Below, in pieces: positions 34,265 through 42,898 of a DNA stretch of 64,000 nucleotides. The stretch comes from an uncultured Celeribacter sp. (GTDB lineage Bacteria > Pseudomonadota > Alphaproteobacteria > Rhodobacterales > Rhodobacteraceae): assembly GCF_963676475.1 (NCBI RefSeq), contig NZ_OY781106.1:62001-126000 (forward strand), given 5' to 3'. The notes beneath the pieces were generated by a model. That model ran no database searches and was not told the DNA's origin. It saw only the letters and a program-made list of their open reading frames with translations. The stretch's first letter is position 1. Each line of letters begins with the position of its first letter. Both the position numbers and the translations under genes were made by a program.

Positions 34265-34618
34265 TCAGCGTTTCAACAGCGTCTCGAAGGTGCCGAAAAT
34301 CATGCGCTGGCCGTCAAAGGGCATGTCTGCGCCCATCTCGGCAAAACGCGGGTCGGTTTCCATCGCCGCCATACAGGCCATGGCTTTCGCCTCATCGGGC
34401 CATTCGATGAAGGACACCACCACGGTCTCGTCTTCCTTGAGCTGAACCGCCAAGGGCAGGGAACTCACCTCACCCGGCGGCACCATGCTGCCCCAGCCTT
34501 CGAACAATTGCAATGCACCGTACTCCATGAACAGCGGCGCCATGGTTTCGGCCACGGTTTTATACTGGTTGCGATGGGCCGTGGGCACGGGGATGACGGC
34601 GATTTGGAAATAGGACAT
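34265..34618 (-). CDS. DUF1428 family protein (YbaA-like)
   Basis: A 117-residue protein of the dimeric alpha-beta barrel group. Start at MSYFQIAVIPVPTAHRNQY. The FIEWPDEAKAMACMAAMETDPR block and the final FDGQRMIFGTFETLL are family hallmarks. Function is unknown for the family. It converges on metR with no gap. Confidence 0.85.
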   Translation of the reverse strand: MSYFQIAVIPVPTAHRNQYKTVAETMAPLFMEYGALQLFEGWGSMVPPGEVSSLPLAVQLKEDETVVVSFIEWPDEAKAMACMAAMETDPRFAEMGADMPFDGQRMIFGTFETLLKR

Positions 34619-34842
34619 GGTGAACCTCAACCTTTGTACTCGTTATAGTTTCCGCTCGACGTTAACACGCTTGTGCCGAAATTCGACGGTTTTCTGGCGT
34701 CTCGAATGCAACCGGCGAAAAATGACGGCGTCGCAAAAACCGCATCAGAGCATTTCTTTGCCCGCAAACCCTTGGCAGACTGGGTTTGGCGGCGTATACG
34801 CCCGGTCTGAACATCTTACACATCTACGCCCCGGAGCGACCC

Positions 34843-35631
34843 ATGCAAGGCAGTGCCAATCTCAACGTCATGATCAAAGCTGCGCGCGCCGCAGGCCGTT
34901 CGCTGGTGAAAGACTTCCGCGAGGTCGAGAACCTTCAGGTGTCTTCGAAAGGCGCCGGGGATTTTGTGTCCAAGGCCGACATCCGCGCCGAAGAGATCAT
35001 CCGCGACATGTTGATGGAAGCGCGCCCCAATTACGGTTGGACCGGCGAAGAGAGCAAATCCGTTGAGGGCAAGGACCCGACGCGCCGCTGGATCGTCGAT
35101 CCGCTCGATGGCACGACGAACTTCCTGCACGGCCTGCCGCATTGGGCGGTGTCCATTGCCTTGGAGCATAAGGGCGAGATCGTGTCTGGTGTCGTGTTCG
35201 ACCCGGCCAAGGGCGAGCTGTTCTGGGCCGAAAAAGGCGCGGGCGCCTGGATGAACGACATGCGCATTCGTGTCTCCGGCCGGACTAAAATGATCGAGTC
35301 GATCTTTGCCACCGGCCTGCCGTTTGGCGGTCGTGCCGATCTGCCGGAAACGCTCCGCGATCTGGCGCGGCTTTTGCCCGCCACCGCCGGTGTGCGTCGT
35401 TGGGGCGCGGCCGCGCTCGATCTCGCCTATGTGGCGGCGGGGCGCTACGATGGCTTCTGGGAACGCCGTCTCAATGCTTGGGATATGGCGGCAGGTGTGC
35501 TTTTGGTGAAAGAGGCCGGCGGCTTCGTTCAGGCGATCCATCCCGAGGACAACCCGGTCGAGAGCGGTGAAGTGATCTGTGGCAACGAGGCGTTGTTCGA
35601 CCGTTTCGCAAACGTGATCCGCTCGGCCTGA
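34843..35631 (+). CDS. suhB: Inositol monophosphatase family protein (SuhB-like)
   Basis: A 262-residue Mg-dependent phosphatase. Start at MQGSANLNVMIKAARAAG. Metal motifs: GEES near residue 68, WIVDPLDGTTNFLHG (about 84-98) and NAWDMAAGVLLVKEAGG (about 210). Homologues act as inositol-1-phosphatase, and SuhB also binds RNA polymerase in antitermination complexes. The upstream 220 bp hold no gene I can recognise. Confidence 0.92.
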   Translation: MQGSANLNVMIKAARAAGRSLVKDFREVENLQVSSKGAGDFVSKADIRAEEIIRDMLMEARPNYGWTGEESKSVEGKDPTRRWIVDPLDGTTNFLHGLPHWAVSIALEHKGEIVSGVVFDPAKGELFWAEKGAGAWMNDMRIRVSGRTKMIESIFATGLPFGGRADLPETLRDLARLLPATAGVRRWGAAALDLAYVAAGRYDGFWERRLNAWDMAAGVLLVKEAGGFVQAIHPEDNPVESGEVICGNEALFDRFANVIRSA

Positions 35632-35755
35632 TCCCATAAAAAAAGGGCCTCACGGTCTGTTTCATCTGGCTTTCCCTCTCACGGTCCCGGTTTTGCCTCA
35701 TTTCTGACATGTTTCGCGTCAAAAACTGCGGGACTGAATATCGTAGGAATATTGG

Positions 35756-35965
35756 GTGATGATGATGAGGCGCTCATGGCGTGACTTCTGGACGCGAGAC
35801 GAGGCTGCGGTCACGGTTGATATGGTTGTTCTCATGTCAGCGGTTGTCGGGCTTTGCTTCGGGATCGTCTACGTCCTTTGGCAAGGCGCCTATGAGATGA
35901 CGGTCAATGTGGCCACAGCTGTCGAAACCCTTGATATTGACCGATATATCGAGGGCCAGAAATAG
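35756..35965 (+). CDS. Small Flp-pilin-like membrane protein
   Basis: Sixty-nine residues, starting at a GTG followed by three Met codons. The segment WTRDEAAVTVDMVVLMSAVVGLCFGIVY resembles Flp/Tad-type pilin N-termini, in which a cytoplasmic leader (here ending before the Glu-rich part) precedes a hydrophobic helix. No tad genes are adjacent, so it is an orphan and could instead be a single-pass membrane protein of another kind. Confidence 0.5.
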   Translation: MMMMRRSWRDFWTRDEAAVTVDMVVLMSAVVGLCFGIVYVLWQGAYEMTVNVATAVETLDIDRYIEGQK

Positions 35966-36020
35966 ACGTCTGCGGACGCCTTTGCCCTTTGCCCTTTTCC
36001 TAACATGACTGGAAACACGC

Positions 36021-36767
36021 TCAGCGTCGGCGTCTCGCGACCGTCGGAATGGAGCTTTGTGTAAAGCGATAGCTGGCCTGTCGATGGGTCGGATGCCCCC
36101 GTGTGCGTGACCAAAAAGCGGTTCCGCCTAGGCTTTTCCACAGGGGATAGGTCACGATCACACCGGCGACGAAGCCGCCGATATGCGCCAGATGCGCCAC
36201 GCCACCTGCGCCGGTCGATCCCATTTCCGCGAAAATCTGCAAACCGAACCAGATGCCAAGCATGATCCATGCGGGCATTGGGAAGACTTTGAAAAAGATG
36301 ATGAAAATGAACAGGACATCGACGCGGGCCTTTGGAAACAAAAGAAGATAGCCACCCATGACCCCCGCGATCGCGCCCGAGGCCCCCACCATAGGCACGC
36401 GGGAGCCCGGATCGGCCAGATATTGCGCCATACCTGCCGCGAGACCGCAGATCATATAAAACCCGAGATAGCGCAGATGGCCCATCTCGTCTTCTAGGTT
36501 GTCTCCGAAAATCCACAAAAACAGCATATTGCCCGCGATATGCAAAAGCCCGCCATGCATGAACATCGAGGTGAAGAAAGTATAATAGCCGTCGCCATGG
36601 CTGATTCTGGCTGGCAAGAGCGCCCACTCCGAATAGATCGACAAAAGCGCGCGTTCGTCCCCATAGCTGGGCAGCATCGCCAGAAATACGGCAATGTTCA
36701 CGGCGATGAGCACATAGGTGACCATGGCCGGACGCCGCGAAGGATTATGATCTCGGATCGGGAACAT
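36021..36767 (-). CDS. Rhomboid-family intramembrane serine protease
   Basis: A 248-residue membrane protein with six or so helices. The catalytic Ser is in GASGAIAGVMGGY and the catalytic His in HLAHIGGFVAG. The L1 loop features HGGLLHIAGNMLFLWIFGD are also conserved. The start region MFPIRDHNPSRRPAMVTYVLIA is typical of this bacterial group. The last 35 residues form a basic cytoplasmic tail. Substrates are unknown. Confidence 0.92.
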   Translation of the reverse strand: MFPIRDHNPSRRPAMVTYVLIAVNIAVFLAMLPSYGDERALLSIYSEWALLPARISHGDGYYTFFTSMFMHGGLLHIAGNMLFLWIFGDNLEDEMGHLRYLGFYMICGLAAGMAQYLADPGSRVPMVGASGAIAGVMGGYLLLFPKARVDVLFIFIIFFKVFPMPAWIMLGIWFGLQIFAEMGSTGAGGVAHLAHIGGFVAGVIVTYPLWKSLGGTAFWSRTRGHPTHRQASYRFTQSSIPTVARRRR

Positions 36768-36931
36768 GCGACCAATGTGGTGGGCCGTGCGGAGAGGTCA
36801 AGTGAAACTCGCCTTTACACGGATTTTTCAATGGGTAAAACGTCAGCACAATCTATTGATGCGCATTGCGTTTCTTCAAAAGTGAACGCTTCACGTTCTT
36901 TTAGAAAAGCATTATGGTCCGCGTGCTTCGT

Positions 36932-37019
<88 letters not shown>

Positions 37020-37060
37020 AATAATATGCCGTGTGTTGAGGCGGTAGGTAAGGAATAAAA

Positions 37061-37873
37061 ATGATTGTCGTGACATCAAGCTCAATTCCCTCGCGCTTTC
37101 AGTATCTTCCGAAATTCTATGCCAAGCTGGCAAAACAAAAGATTCGCCCGGACAAGGTGGAGCTTTGGGTGGCCCGCAATTATCGCCGGTTTCCCGGGGA
37201 GGTCCCGTCCTTGCCGGAGCTGCCGGACTGGGTCGAGGTCAATTGGGTCGAAGACGATCTGGGGCCTGCGACAAAGGTTCTGCCTGCGTCGCGCAAATGG
37301 CGTGGGCAGGATGTCGATCTGATCTATTGCGATGATGATCGGATTTACGATCCGAACTGGATTGCGCGGTTTGTCGATGCCAAGGAAAAATTCCCGGGCA
37401 TGGCCCTCTGCGAATCTGGTTTTACCCTGAAATACCTTGGGATGGAGAGGACCAAGCCACTCCCGGGGCCGGCACCTGAACGCTGGTCGTACCGGCAACG
37501 TAAGGAATACCGGATCAAGCGGGTTCTGAGTTTGGGGTTACATCGCCCACCCCGCAAACATTATTCTACGGCTGGCTATGTCGATGTGGTCGAAGGTTTT
37601 GCGGGCGTCATGGTGCGGCCAGATTGGTTTACCGACGAGGATTGGAATATTCCGGATATTCTATGGACGGTCGATGATATCTGGCTGTCGGGGCAAATGC
37701 TTCGTCGCGGGATTTATTCTCATACGACCGATGTGCCTATGCGCTGTGTATCTCTTGATGGCACCAAACTTGCCGACCAGTTGACGGTCCATGTCGAGGG
37801 CGGTGTCGGGCGTATGGATGCCAACCGGGCCTGTGTTCAGTATTTCCGTGAACACTATGGCATCTGGATGTAA
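37061..37873 (+). CDS. Putative glycosyltransferase
   Basis: A 270-residue protein with GT-A-like features. MIVVTSSSIPSRF begins a nucleotide-sugar strand, LIYCDDDRIYDPNWI carries a DDD metal motif, and ILWTVDDIWLSGQMLRRGI resembles the acceptor-side ED-like motif of family 2 enzymes. No signal peptide. It starts 42 bp after tRNA-Leu and converges with another glycosyltransferase gene. Acceptor unknown; cell-surface polysaccharide is the usual guess. Confidence 0.7.
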   Translation: MIVVTSSSIPSRFQYLPKFYAKLAKQKIRPDKVELWVARNYRRFPGEVPSLPELPDWVEVNWVEDDLGPATKVLPASRKWRGQDVDLIYCDDDRIYDPNWIARFVDAKEKFPGMALCESGFTLKYLGMERTKPLPGPAPERWSYRQRKEYRIKRVLSLGLHRPPRKHYSTAGYVDVVEGFAGVMVRPDWFTDEDWNIPDILWTVDDIWLSGQMLRRGIYSHTTDVPMRCVSLDGTKLADQLTVHVEGGVGRMDANRACVQYFREHYGIWM

Positions 37874-37885
37874 ATTGCTGGGGCT

Positions 37886-38797
37886 TCAGTGCCCGCGCAG
37901 TTTGAATTCCAGCTTGCTCAGCGCCGCCAGCCACCAATGCCGTTTGACGTCCTTGTAGACAAAGGGGCGGCGCACCTTCGGATCTTCGGGAGTCAGGAAC
38001 TCTTCCGCAATCGGCAGATGTGTCGGCGCACGTTCACGCATCGCAGCAATCTCTTGGGCCGTCATGGGCACAAAACGTTTCGGTTCCGTGCCGACGAGAC
38101 GGCGCGCCATGCGACCGGCCAGCGTCTGTTGCCTGTGGCGATAGATCGGCACTTCGGGCAGGTGGAACACGAAGGGATTGGCCAGATGCGGCATGGAGGA
38201 GAACTTCCGACGCGCTTGTAGGACATTTTCATGTTCCGAGGGCTGCATCTGCCATTCAGCGTCACGGAGCCGATCCACATGCCAAAGCGAGATGTCGAAA
38301 TAGGCAATCCGGTTCTCATAGCCAGGCTGCTCTGGTGACAACGTCGTATCGTATAAACCGTCCTCAACCGGCGCGAGCAGGCGTTTATAGCGCTTGATCC
38401 GGGCCCCGCGCAGAAAGGTCACGGCCAGAAAGGCGCGGGTCTGATCGGCGGCGAAGGCGGCCTCAATGGCATCTAAATCCAACTGATCCAGCGGGCGCAC
38501 CACCTGCGTGTCGTCTTGCAGCATGAGCAGATAGGGCCGCTCTGCCGTGTCCAGCGCGCGCTGCATGTTCGGGTAAAGCCCGCCATGACGGCTCTCGCCG
38601 CTGTCCGTCGTGGGCTGGACGACCCTCTCGGACGGCAGGGTCTTGAGAAAGGCGGCCAGCTGCGGATCATCGGAGTTGTCGTCAAAGATGCGGATGCGCG
38701 CGCCGGGCAGGTTGTCTTGCGCTGAGGCGAGGCAGTTTTTCAGATAGGCGGGGCGATTGTAGGAAAAAATCGCCACATCGAGATCGTCAAACGTCAT
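37886..38797 (-). CDS. Family 2-like glycosyltransferase
   Basis: A 303-residue enzyme, start at MTFDDLDVAIFSYNRPAYL after aaagga. Seen: the nucleotide strand VAIFSYNRP, IFDDNSDDP, and the metal site LLMLQDDTQVV. The second half is rich in Arg and His with no known motif. It converges on the other glycosyltransferase and shares direction with metG upstream (gap 41 bp), so it may be co-transcribed with metG. Acceptor unknown. Confidence 0.75.
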   Translation of the reverse strand: MTFDDLDVAIFSYNRPAYLKNCLASAQDNLPGARIRIFDDNSDDPQLAAFLKTLPSERVVQPTTDSGESRHGGLYPNMQRALDTAERPYLLMLQDDTQVVRPLDQLDLDAIEAAFAADQTRAFLAVTFLRGARIKRYKRLLAPVEDGLYDTTLSPEQPGYENRIAYFDISLWHVDRLRDAEWQMQPSEHENVLQARRKFSSMPHLANPFVFHLPEVPIYRHRQQTLAGRMARRLVGTEPKRFVPMTAQEIAAMRERAPTHLPIAEEFLTPEDPKVRRPFVYKDVKRHWWLAALSKLEFKLRGH

Positions 38798-38838
38798 CCG
38801 CTGTCCTTTCACATATCGAACATACGGGGGCTTTTGCG

Positions 38839-40557
38839 TCAGCTCCGTGTGCCTGCGAATTTCTCTTGCCATTCTTCGCGTTGCTCATCGGGGATCTTGG
38901 CGAAAAGATTGTCCGGTACGGTGAAGACATGGCCCGGTTTCAACGCCTCAAGTGCGCCCGCCACGTCTTCCGGCCAATCGAGGTCCGGCAGCGCCAGAGC
39001 GGTTTGCAGCTTGCCCGCCGTATCCGGGATGAAGGGCGCGGAAAGGCGCGCGTAGAGGCCAATCAGGTTGAGGCCCAGACGCACCTGCACCGCCGCCTTT
39101 TCCGGGTCTTCCTTGAAGGTCGACCAAGGGGCTGCGGATTGCAGGTATTCGTTGCCCGTGACCCAGATGGCACGCAGGGCATTCGCGCCTTTGCGCACGT
39201 CGATGGCGTCCATATGAGTCTGATATTCCGCGACTTTTGCAGTCAAATCGGCAATCAATGCCGCTTCTTGTTCGCCATACTCACCGCCCTCCGGTACCGC
39301 TTCCGAGAATTTTGAGCGGCAGAATTTGGTGATGCGGGAGACGAAGTTGCCCAACACGTCGGCGAGGTCTTTGTTCACGGATTGCTGGAAGTTTTCCCAG
39401 GTGAACTCGGAGTCCGAGCTCTCCGGGGCGTGCGACAGAAGCCACCAGCGCCAGTAATCCGCCGGCAGGATCGAGAGCGCCTGATCCATGAAGACGCCAC
39501 GTCCGCGCGAGGTGGAAAATTGCCCGCCGTCATAGTTCAGATAGTTGAAGCTTTTGATGTAATCGACCATCTTCCACGGCTCGCCCGCACCCAGCATGGT
39601 GACCGGGAAGGAAAGGGTGTGGAAGGGCACGTTGTCCTTGCCCATGAATTGTACATATCGAACATCGTCGGCGCCTTTGTCCGTGCGCCACCACCGTTCC
39701 CAGGCGTCATCACCCAGCCCCTGTTTCGCGGCCCATTCGGCACCACAGGCGATGTATTCGATGGGGGCATCGAACCAGACGTAGAACACCTTGCCGTCCA
39801 TGCCTTCCCAGGGCGCGCCCTCGAATTGCACCGGCACGCCCCAGCTCAGGTCGCGGGTGATGCCGCGGTCCTGCAACCCGTCACCGTCGTTCAGCCATTT
39901 CTTGGCAATCGAGGTGGTCAGAACCGGCCAGTCGGTCTGGCTGTCGATCCACTCGTTGAGGGCATCGCGCATGTTCGATTGTTTCAGGTAGAGGTGTTTG
40001 GTGACGCGCTGTTCCAGATCGGTCGCGCCCGAGATTGTCGAATGCGGCTCGATGAGATCGGTCGGGTCGAGCTGTTTCGTGCAATTGTCGCACTGATCGC
40101 CGCGCGCGGAATCGTAGCCGCAGTTCGGGCAGGTGCCCTCGATATAGCGGTCCGGCAGGAAACGCCCGTCGGTTTCGGAATAAATCTGCGTCTCTTCAAC
40201 GAGTTCGATCAGACCAGCCTCGTAAAGCTTGGTCGCGAGGTGCTGGGTCAACACATGATTGGGCTGCGACGAAGAGCGCCCGAAATGATCAAAGGACAGG
40301 CGAAACCCTGTGGCAATCTCGGCCTGAACGTCGTGTAGCTCGGCGCAATATTCCGCCACCGGTTTTCCGGCCTTTTGCGCCGCAATCTCGGCGGGCGTGC
40401 CATGTTCATCGGTGGCGCAGAGAAACAGAACCTCATCGCCACGTGCCCGACGGTAACGGGCATAGAGATCGGCTGGCAATTGAGAGCCCACGAGATTGCC
40501 GAGGTGCTTGATGCCGTTGATATAGGGCAGGGCGGAAGTGATGAGCGTGCGTGCCAT
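38839..40557 (-). CDS. metG: Methionyl-tRNA synthetase
   Basis: A 572-residue class I synthetase. HLGN is at residues 18-21, and a zinc knuckle C-x2-C-x9-C-x2-C lies near 142-158. FSTSRGRGVF stands in the KMSKS position, a form usual in alphaproteobacterial MetG. No C-terminal tRNA-binding dimerisation domain is present, consistent with the length. It charges initiator and elongator tRNA-Met. Confidence 0.96.
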   Translation of the reverse strand: MARTLITSALPYINGIKHLGNLVGSQLPADLYARYRRARGDEVLFLCATDEHGTPAEIAAQKAGKPVAEYCAELHDVQAEIATGFRLSFDHFGRSSSQPNHVLTQHLATKLYEAGLIELVEETQIYSETDGRFLPDRYIEGTCPNCGYDSARGDQCDNCTKQLDPTDLIEPHSTISGATDLEQRVTKHLYLKQSNMRDALNEWIDSQTDWPVLTTSIAKKWLNDGDGLQDRGITRDLSWGVPVQFEGAPWEGMDGKVFYVWFDAPIEYIACGAEWAAKQGLGDDAWERWWRTDKGADDVRYVQFMGKDNVPFHTLSFPVTMLGAGEPWKMVDYIKSFNYLNYDGGQFSTSRGRGVFMDQALSILPADYWRWWLLSHAPESSDSEFTWENFQQSVNKDLADVLGNFVSRITKFCRSKFSEAVPEGGEYGEQEAALIADLTAKVAEYQTHMDAIDVRKGANALRAIWVTGNEYLQSAAPWSTFKEDPEKAAVQVRLGLNLIGLYARLSAPFIPDTAGKLQTALALPDLDWPEDVAGALEALKPGHVFTVPDNLFAKIPDEQREEWQEKFAGTRS

Positions 40558-40890
40558 GTGGGTGTGGTCCGGTCCGTTACATATGTCTTAAGGCTTTCCT
40601 ATCGCGCCCGGCGCAAAAGAACCAGAGCCCAGCAGCCTTCGACAAAAAAAGGCGCGCAAACCGTGAGGATGCGCGCCAAGTCCAACAGGGAGATAGGTCG
40701 GCGGAAGATCCGCGTGACCTCTCTTATTATTTGGGGGACGGCGCAGGGTATTTCGAGTTTTATTTGTGCACCTTTGCCTTGCAGGAATGAACCGCTTCAA
40801 GATCGCGTGGATTTTGTGGGCGGTGGCTTGTCCTTCTGCGGTGCGGCGCTAATGTGGGCGAAACTTGAGACGACGAAGGACAAGACTTCC
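40558..40890. other. Intergenic region, nothing recognised
   Basis: About 330 bp between divergent metG and the aldo/keto reductase gene. Frames in it are short or run into the neighbours without ribosome-binding sites. It should hold promoters for both genes; no clear operator, terminator or repeat was found. Confidence 0.6.
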
Positions 40891-41931
40891 ATGAAAATGC
40901 GTAAAATCGGCCGCAGCGATCTTTTGGTGTCGGAAATTTGCCTCGGCTCCATGACCTGGGGCAGCCAGAACACCGAAGCCGAAGGCCACGTCCAGATTGA
41001 CCGTGCCAAAGAGGTCGGCGTGAATTTCATCGACACTGCCGAGATGTACCCGGTGAACCCGGTGAAAAAGGAAACGGCGGGCGATACCGAAGAAATCATC
41101 GGGCAATATTTTGCCGCGCGCGGTGGGCGCGAGGACTGGGTGATCGCGTCGAAAATCGCCGGGCCGGGCAATATCAACGAAGAGGGCATTCTGGCCTCGA
41201 ACCTCGAGGCGCGTCTCGACGCGAGCCTCAAGCGGCTGAAGACGGATTATGTCGATCTCTATCAATTTCACTGGCCGAACCGTGGCTCTTATGCCTTCCG
41301 TCAGAACTGGCATTTCAATCCGGCAAAACAGCCCTCGAAGGCCGAGATCGAGGACAACATGCGCGGCGTGCTCGACGAGATGGCCCGGTTGCAGAAAGCG
41401 GGCAAGGTGCGTGAATTTGGGACCTCCAACGAGAGCGCCTGGGGCATGGCGATGTGGCTCAAACTGGCCGAGGAAATGGGCGCGCCGCGCATGCAGTCGA
41501 TCCAGAACGAATATTCGCTGATGCATCGTCTCTATGACACCGATCTGGCGGAGCTGGCGGTGCATGAGGACATCACGCTTTTGGCCTATTCGCCGCTCGC
41601 CGCTGGGCTTTTGACCGGCAAATACGAGGGCGGCACGGTGGTGCCGAAAGGCTCGCGGATGGATATCAACGGCAATCTCGGGGGCCGCGTTGCCGAACGC
41701 ACCTGGCCCGCCGAACGCGCCTATGTGGCGCTTGCGGCGGAGAACGGGTTTGATCCGGCGACGCTTGCCGTGGCCTGGACGCTGACGCGGCCCTTTGATT
41801 GCATGCCGATCATCGGTGCGACCTCTGTCGATCAGCTTGAGAAATCTCTCGATGCGCGTGATGTGACACTGTCAGATGAGCTGTTGAAAGAGATCGAAAA
41901 GCTGCACAAACTGCATGCGATGCCATATTAA
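40891..41931 (+). CDS. Aldo/keto reductase (Tas-like)
   Basis: A 346-residue NADPH-dependent TIM-barrel reductase, start at MKMRKIGRSDLLVSEICLG. Catalytic residues are visible as Asp and Tyr in NFIDTAEMYP, Lys in VIASKIAG, and His in YQFHWPNR. The coenzyme end has LAVAWTL and PIIGATSVDQLEKSL. The length and inserts match Tas-type proteins. Physiological substrate unknown. Two small lipoprotein-like genes follow closely in the same direction. Confidence 0.92.
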   Translation: MKMRKIGRSDLLVSEICLGSMTWGSQNTEAEGHVQIDRAKEVGVNFIDTAEMYPVNPVKKETAGDTEEIIGQYFAARGGREDWVIASKIAGPGNINEEGILASNLEARLDASLKRLKTDYVDLYQFHWPNRGSYAFRQNWHFNPAKQPSKAEIEDNMRGVLDEMARLQKAGKVREFGTSNESAWGMAMWLKLAEEMGAPRMQSIQNEYSLMHRLYDTDLAELAVHEDITLLAYSPLAAGLLTGKYEGGTVVPKGSRMDINGNLGGRVAERTWPAERAYVALAAENGFDPATLAVAWTLTRPFDCMPIIGATSVDQLEKSLDARDVTLSDELLKEIEKLHKLHAMPY

Positions 41932-41943
41932 GGGGCTTTCGTG

Positions 41944-42297
41944 ATGCGTCGGATTTTATTGGGCTTTTTGGTTTGTGTGAGCCTCGCGGCCTGTCAGGCC
42001 GAGGACACGGAAACCTCGCCGGGCTATGGGCTTGAGGGCTATGATCCCAATGCGGTCGAGACCCAGAAAACCGCCTGTGAAGCGCGAGGAGGGACGTTCG
42101 GACCCGGCGGGCTCGGCGGGTTCATGACCTGTTTCGAGTCCCCGGAAGATGCGGGGAAACGATGCACAAAGTCGACGGATTGCTCAACGGGAAGCTGTCT
42201 CGCGCGCTCGCAAAGCTGTGCGCCGATCACGCCGCTTTTTGGCTGTAACGAGATGCTGGATGCCGAAGGGCGCCGGGTGAGCCTGTGCGTGGACTGA
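41944..42297 (+). CDS. Small Cys-rich lipoprotein
   Basis: A 117-residue protein with a lipoprotein signal (LAAC, lipid Cys at about residue 18). The mature part contains eight more Cys in closely spaced groups (TACEARGG, MTCFES, KRCTKSTDCSTGSCLA, SCAPI, GCNEM), suggesting several disulfides in the periplasm. It overlaps the following lipocalin gene by 13 bp, so the two are coupled. No family recognised. Confidence 0.7.
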   Translation: MRRILLGFLVCVSLAACQAEDTETSPGYGLEGYDPNAVETQKTACEARGGTFGPGGLGGFMTCFESPEDAGKRCTKSTDCSTGSCLARSQSCAPITPLFGCNEMLDAEGRRVSLCVD

Positions 42298-42785
42298 TTG
42301 CCGCCTTGTCTCTGGCCCTCTTGGCGGGCTGTTTGGCGCCAGAGGGCTCCGGGCCTGTCACGCGCAACGCTGACGCCTCGATGTCCTCCATCGCGGCGCT
42401 CGATCCGGTGCGGTTTTCCGGGCGCTGGTATGAGGTTGCGGCCTTCGTGCCGGAGGGCAAATCCTGTGTCATCGGGGCGGTGACCTTTACTGCGCAGAAA
42501 TCCGGCGATCTGATGGTGACCGAAGGCCCCTGTGCCGATGGCCAGCCCAAGAGCGGCTTGGCGCGCAAGGCGGGGCCGGGGCGCTATGCCTTCAAAGGTG
42601 ACGAGATCTGGGTGCTTTGGGTCGATGCGGAATACCACACGGCGGTGATCGGCTCCCCGTCCGGCCCTGCGCATGTGTTGTCGCGGGACCTGAGCCTGCC
42701 GCCGGATCGAAAACGGGCGGTCGAGGGCATCCTCGAATGGAACGGCTATGACGTTGGGCTCTTGCGTCCGGCGCGGCGTCGCTAA
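42285..42785 (+). CDS. Lipocalin family lipoprotein (Blc-like)
   Basis: A 166-residue protein starting at a GTG. A lipoprotein signal ends LLAGC (lipid Cys at about 16). The lipocalin motif GRWYEVAAF is near residue 46, with the later strands GRYAFKGDEIWVLWVD and a late Trp/Arg-containing end. Bacterial lipocalins of this kind bind lipids or fatty acids at the outer membrane. This one is less similar than typical Blc. It is coupled with the Cys-rich lipoprotein gene. Confidence 0.75.
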   Translation: MRGLIAALSLALLAGCLAPEGSGPVTRNADASMSSIAALDPVRFSGRWYEVAAFVPEGKSCVIGAVTFTAQKSGDLMVTEGPCADGQPKSGLARKAGPGRYAFKGDEIWVLWVDAEYHTAVIGSPSGPAHVLSRDLSLPPDRKRAVEGILEWNGYDVGLLRPARRR

Positions 42786-42898
42786 ACGCCGGGTAAGCCC
42801 CTAAGATATGAGCGGAAATCCCCCCTTCACAGATGATGATGGGGGGATGCAAAATTTTTGACTAGGCGGTTTGAAAAATCCCGCCTATAGGCCGTGCC

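Noticed and set aside
38839..40557. MetG seems to have lost its KMSKS lysine (FSTSRG)
   Set aside because: This form is usual for alphaproteobacterial methionyl-tRNA synthetases of this type, so it is not evidence of inactivation.
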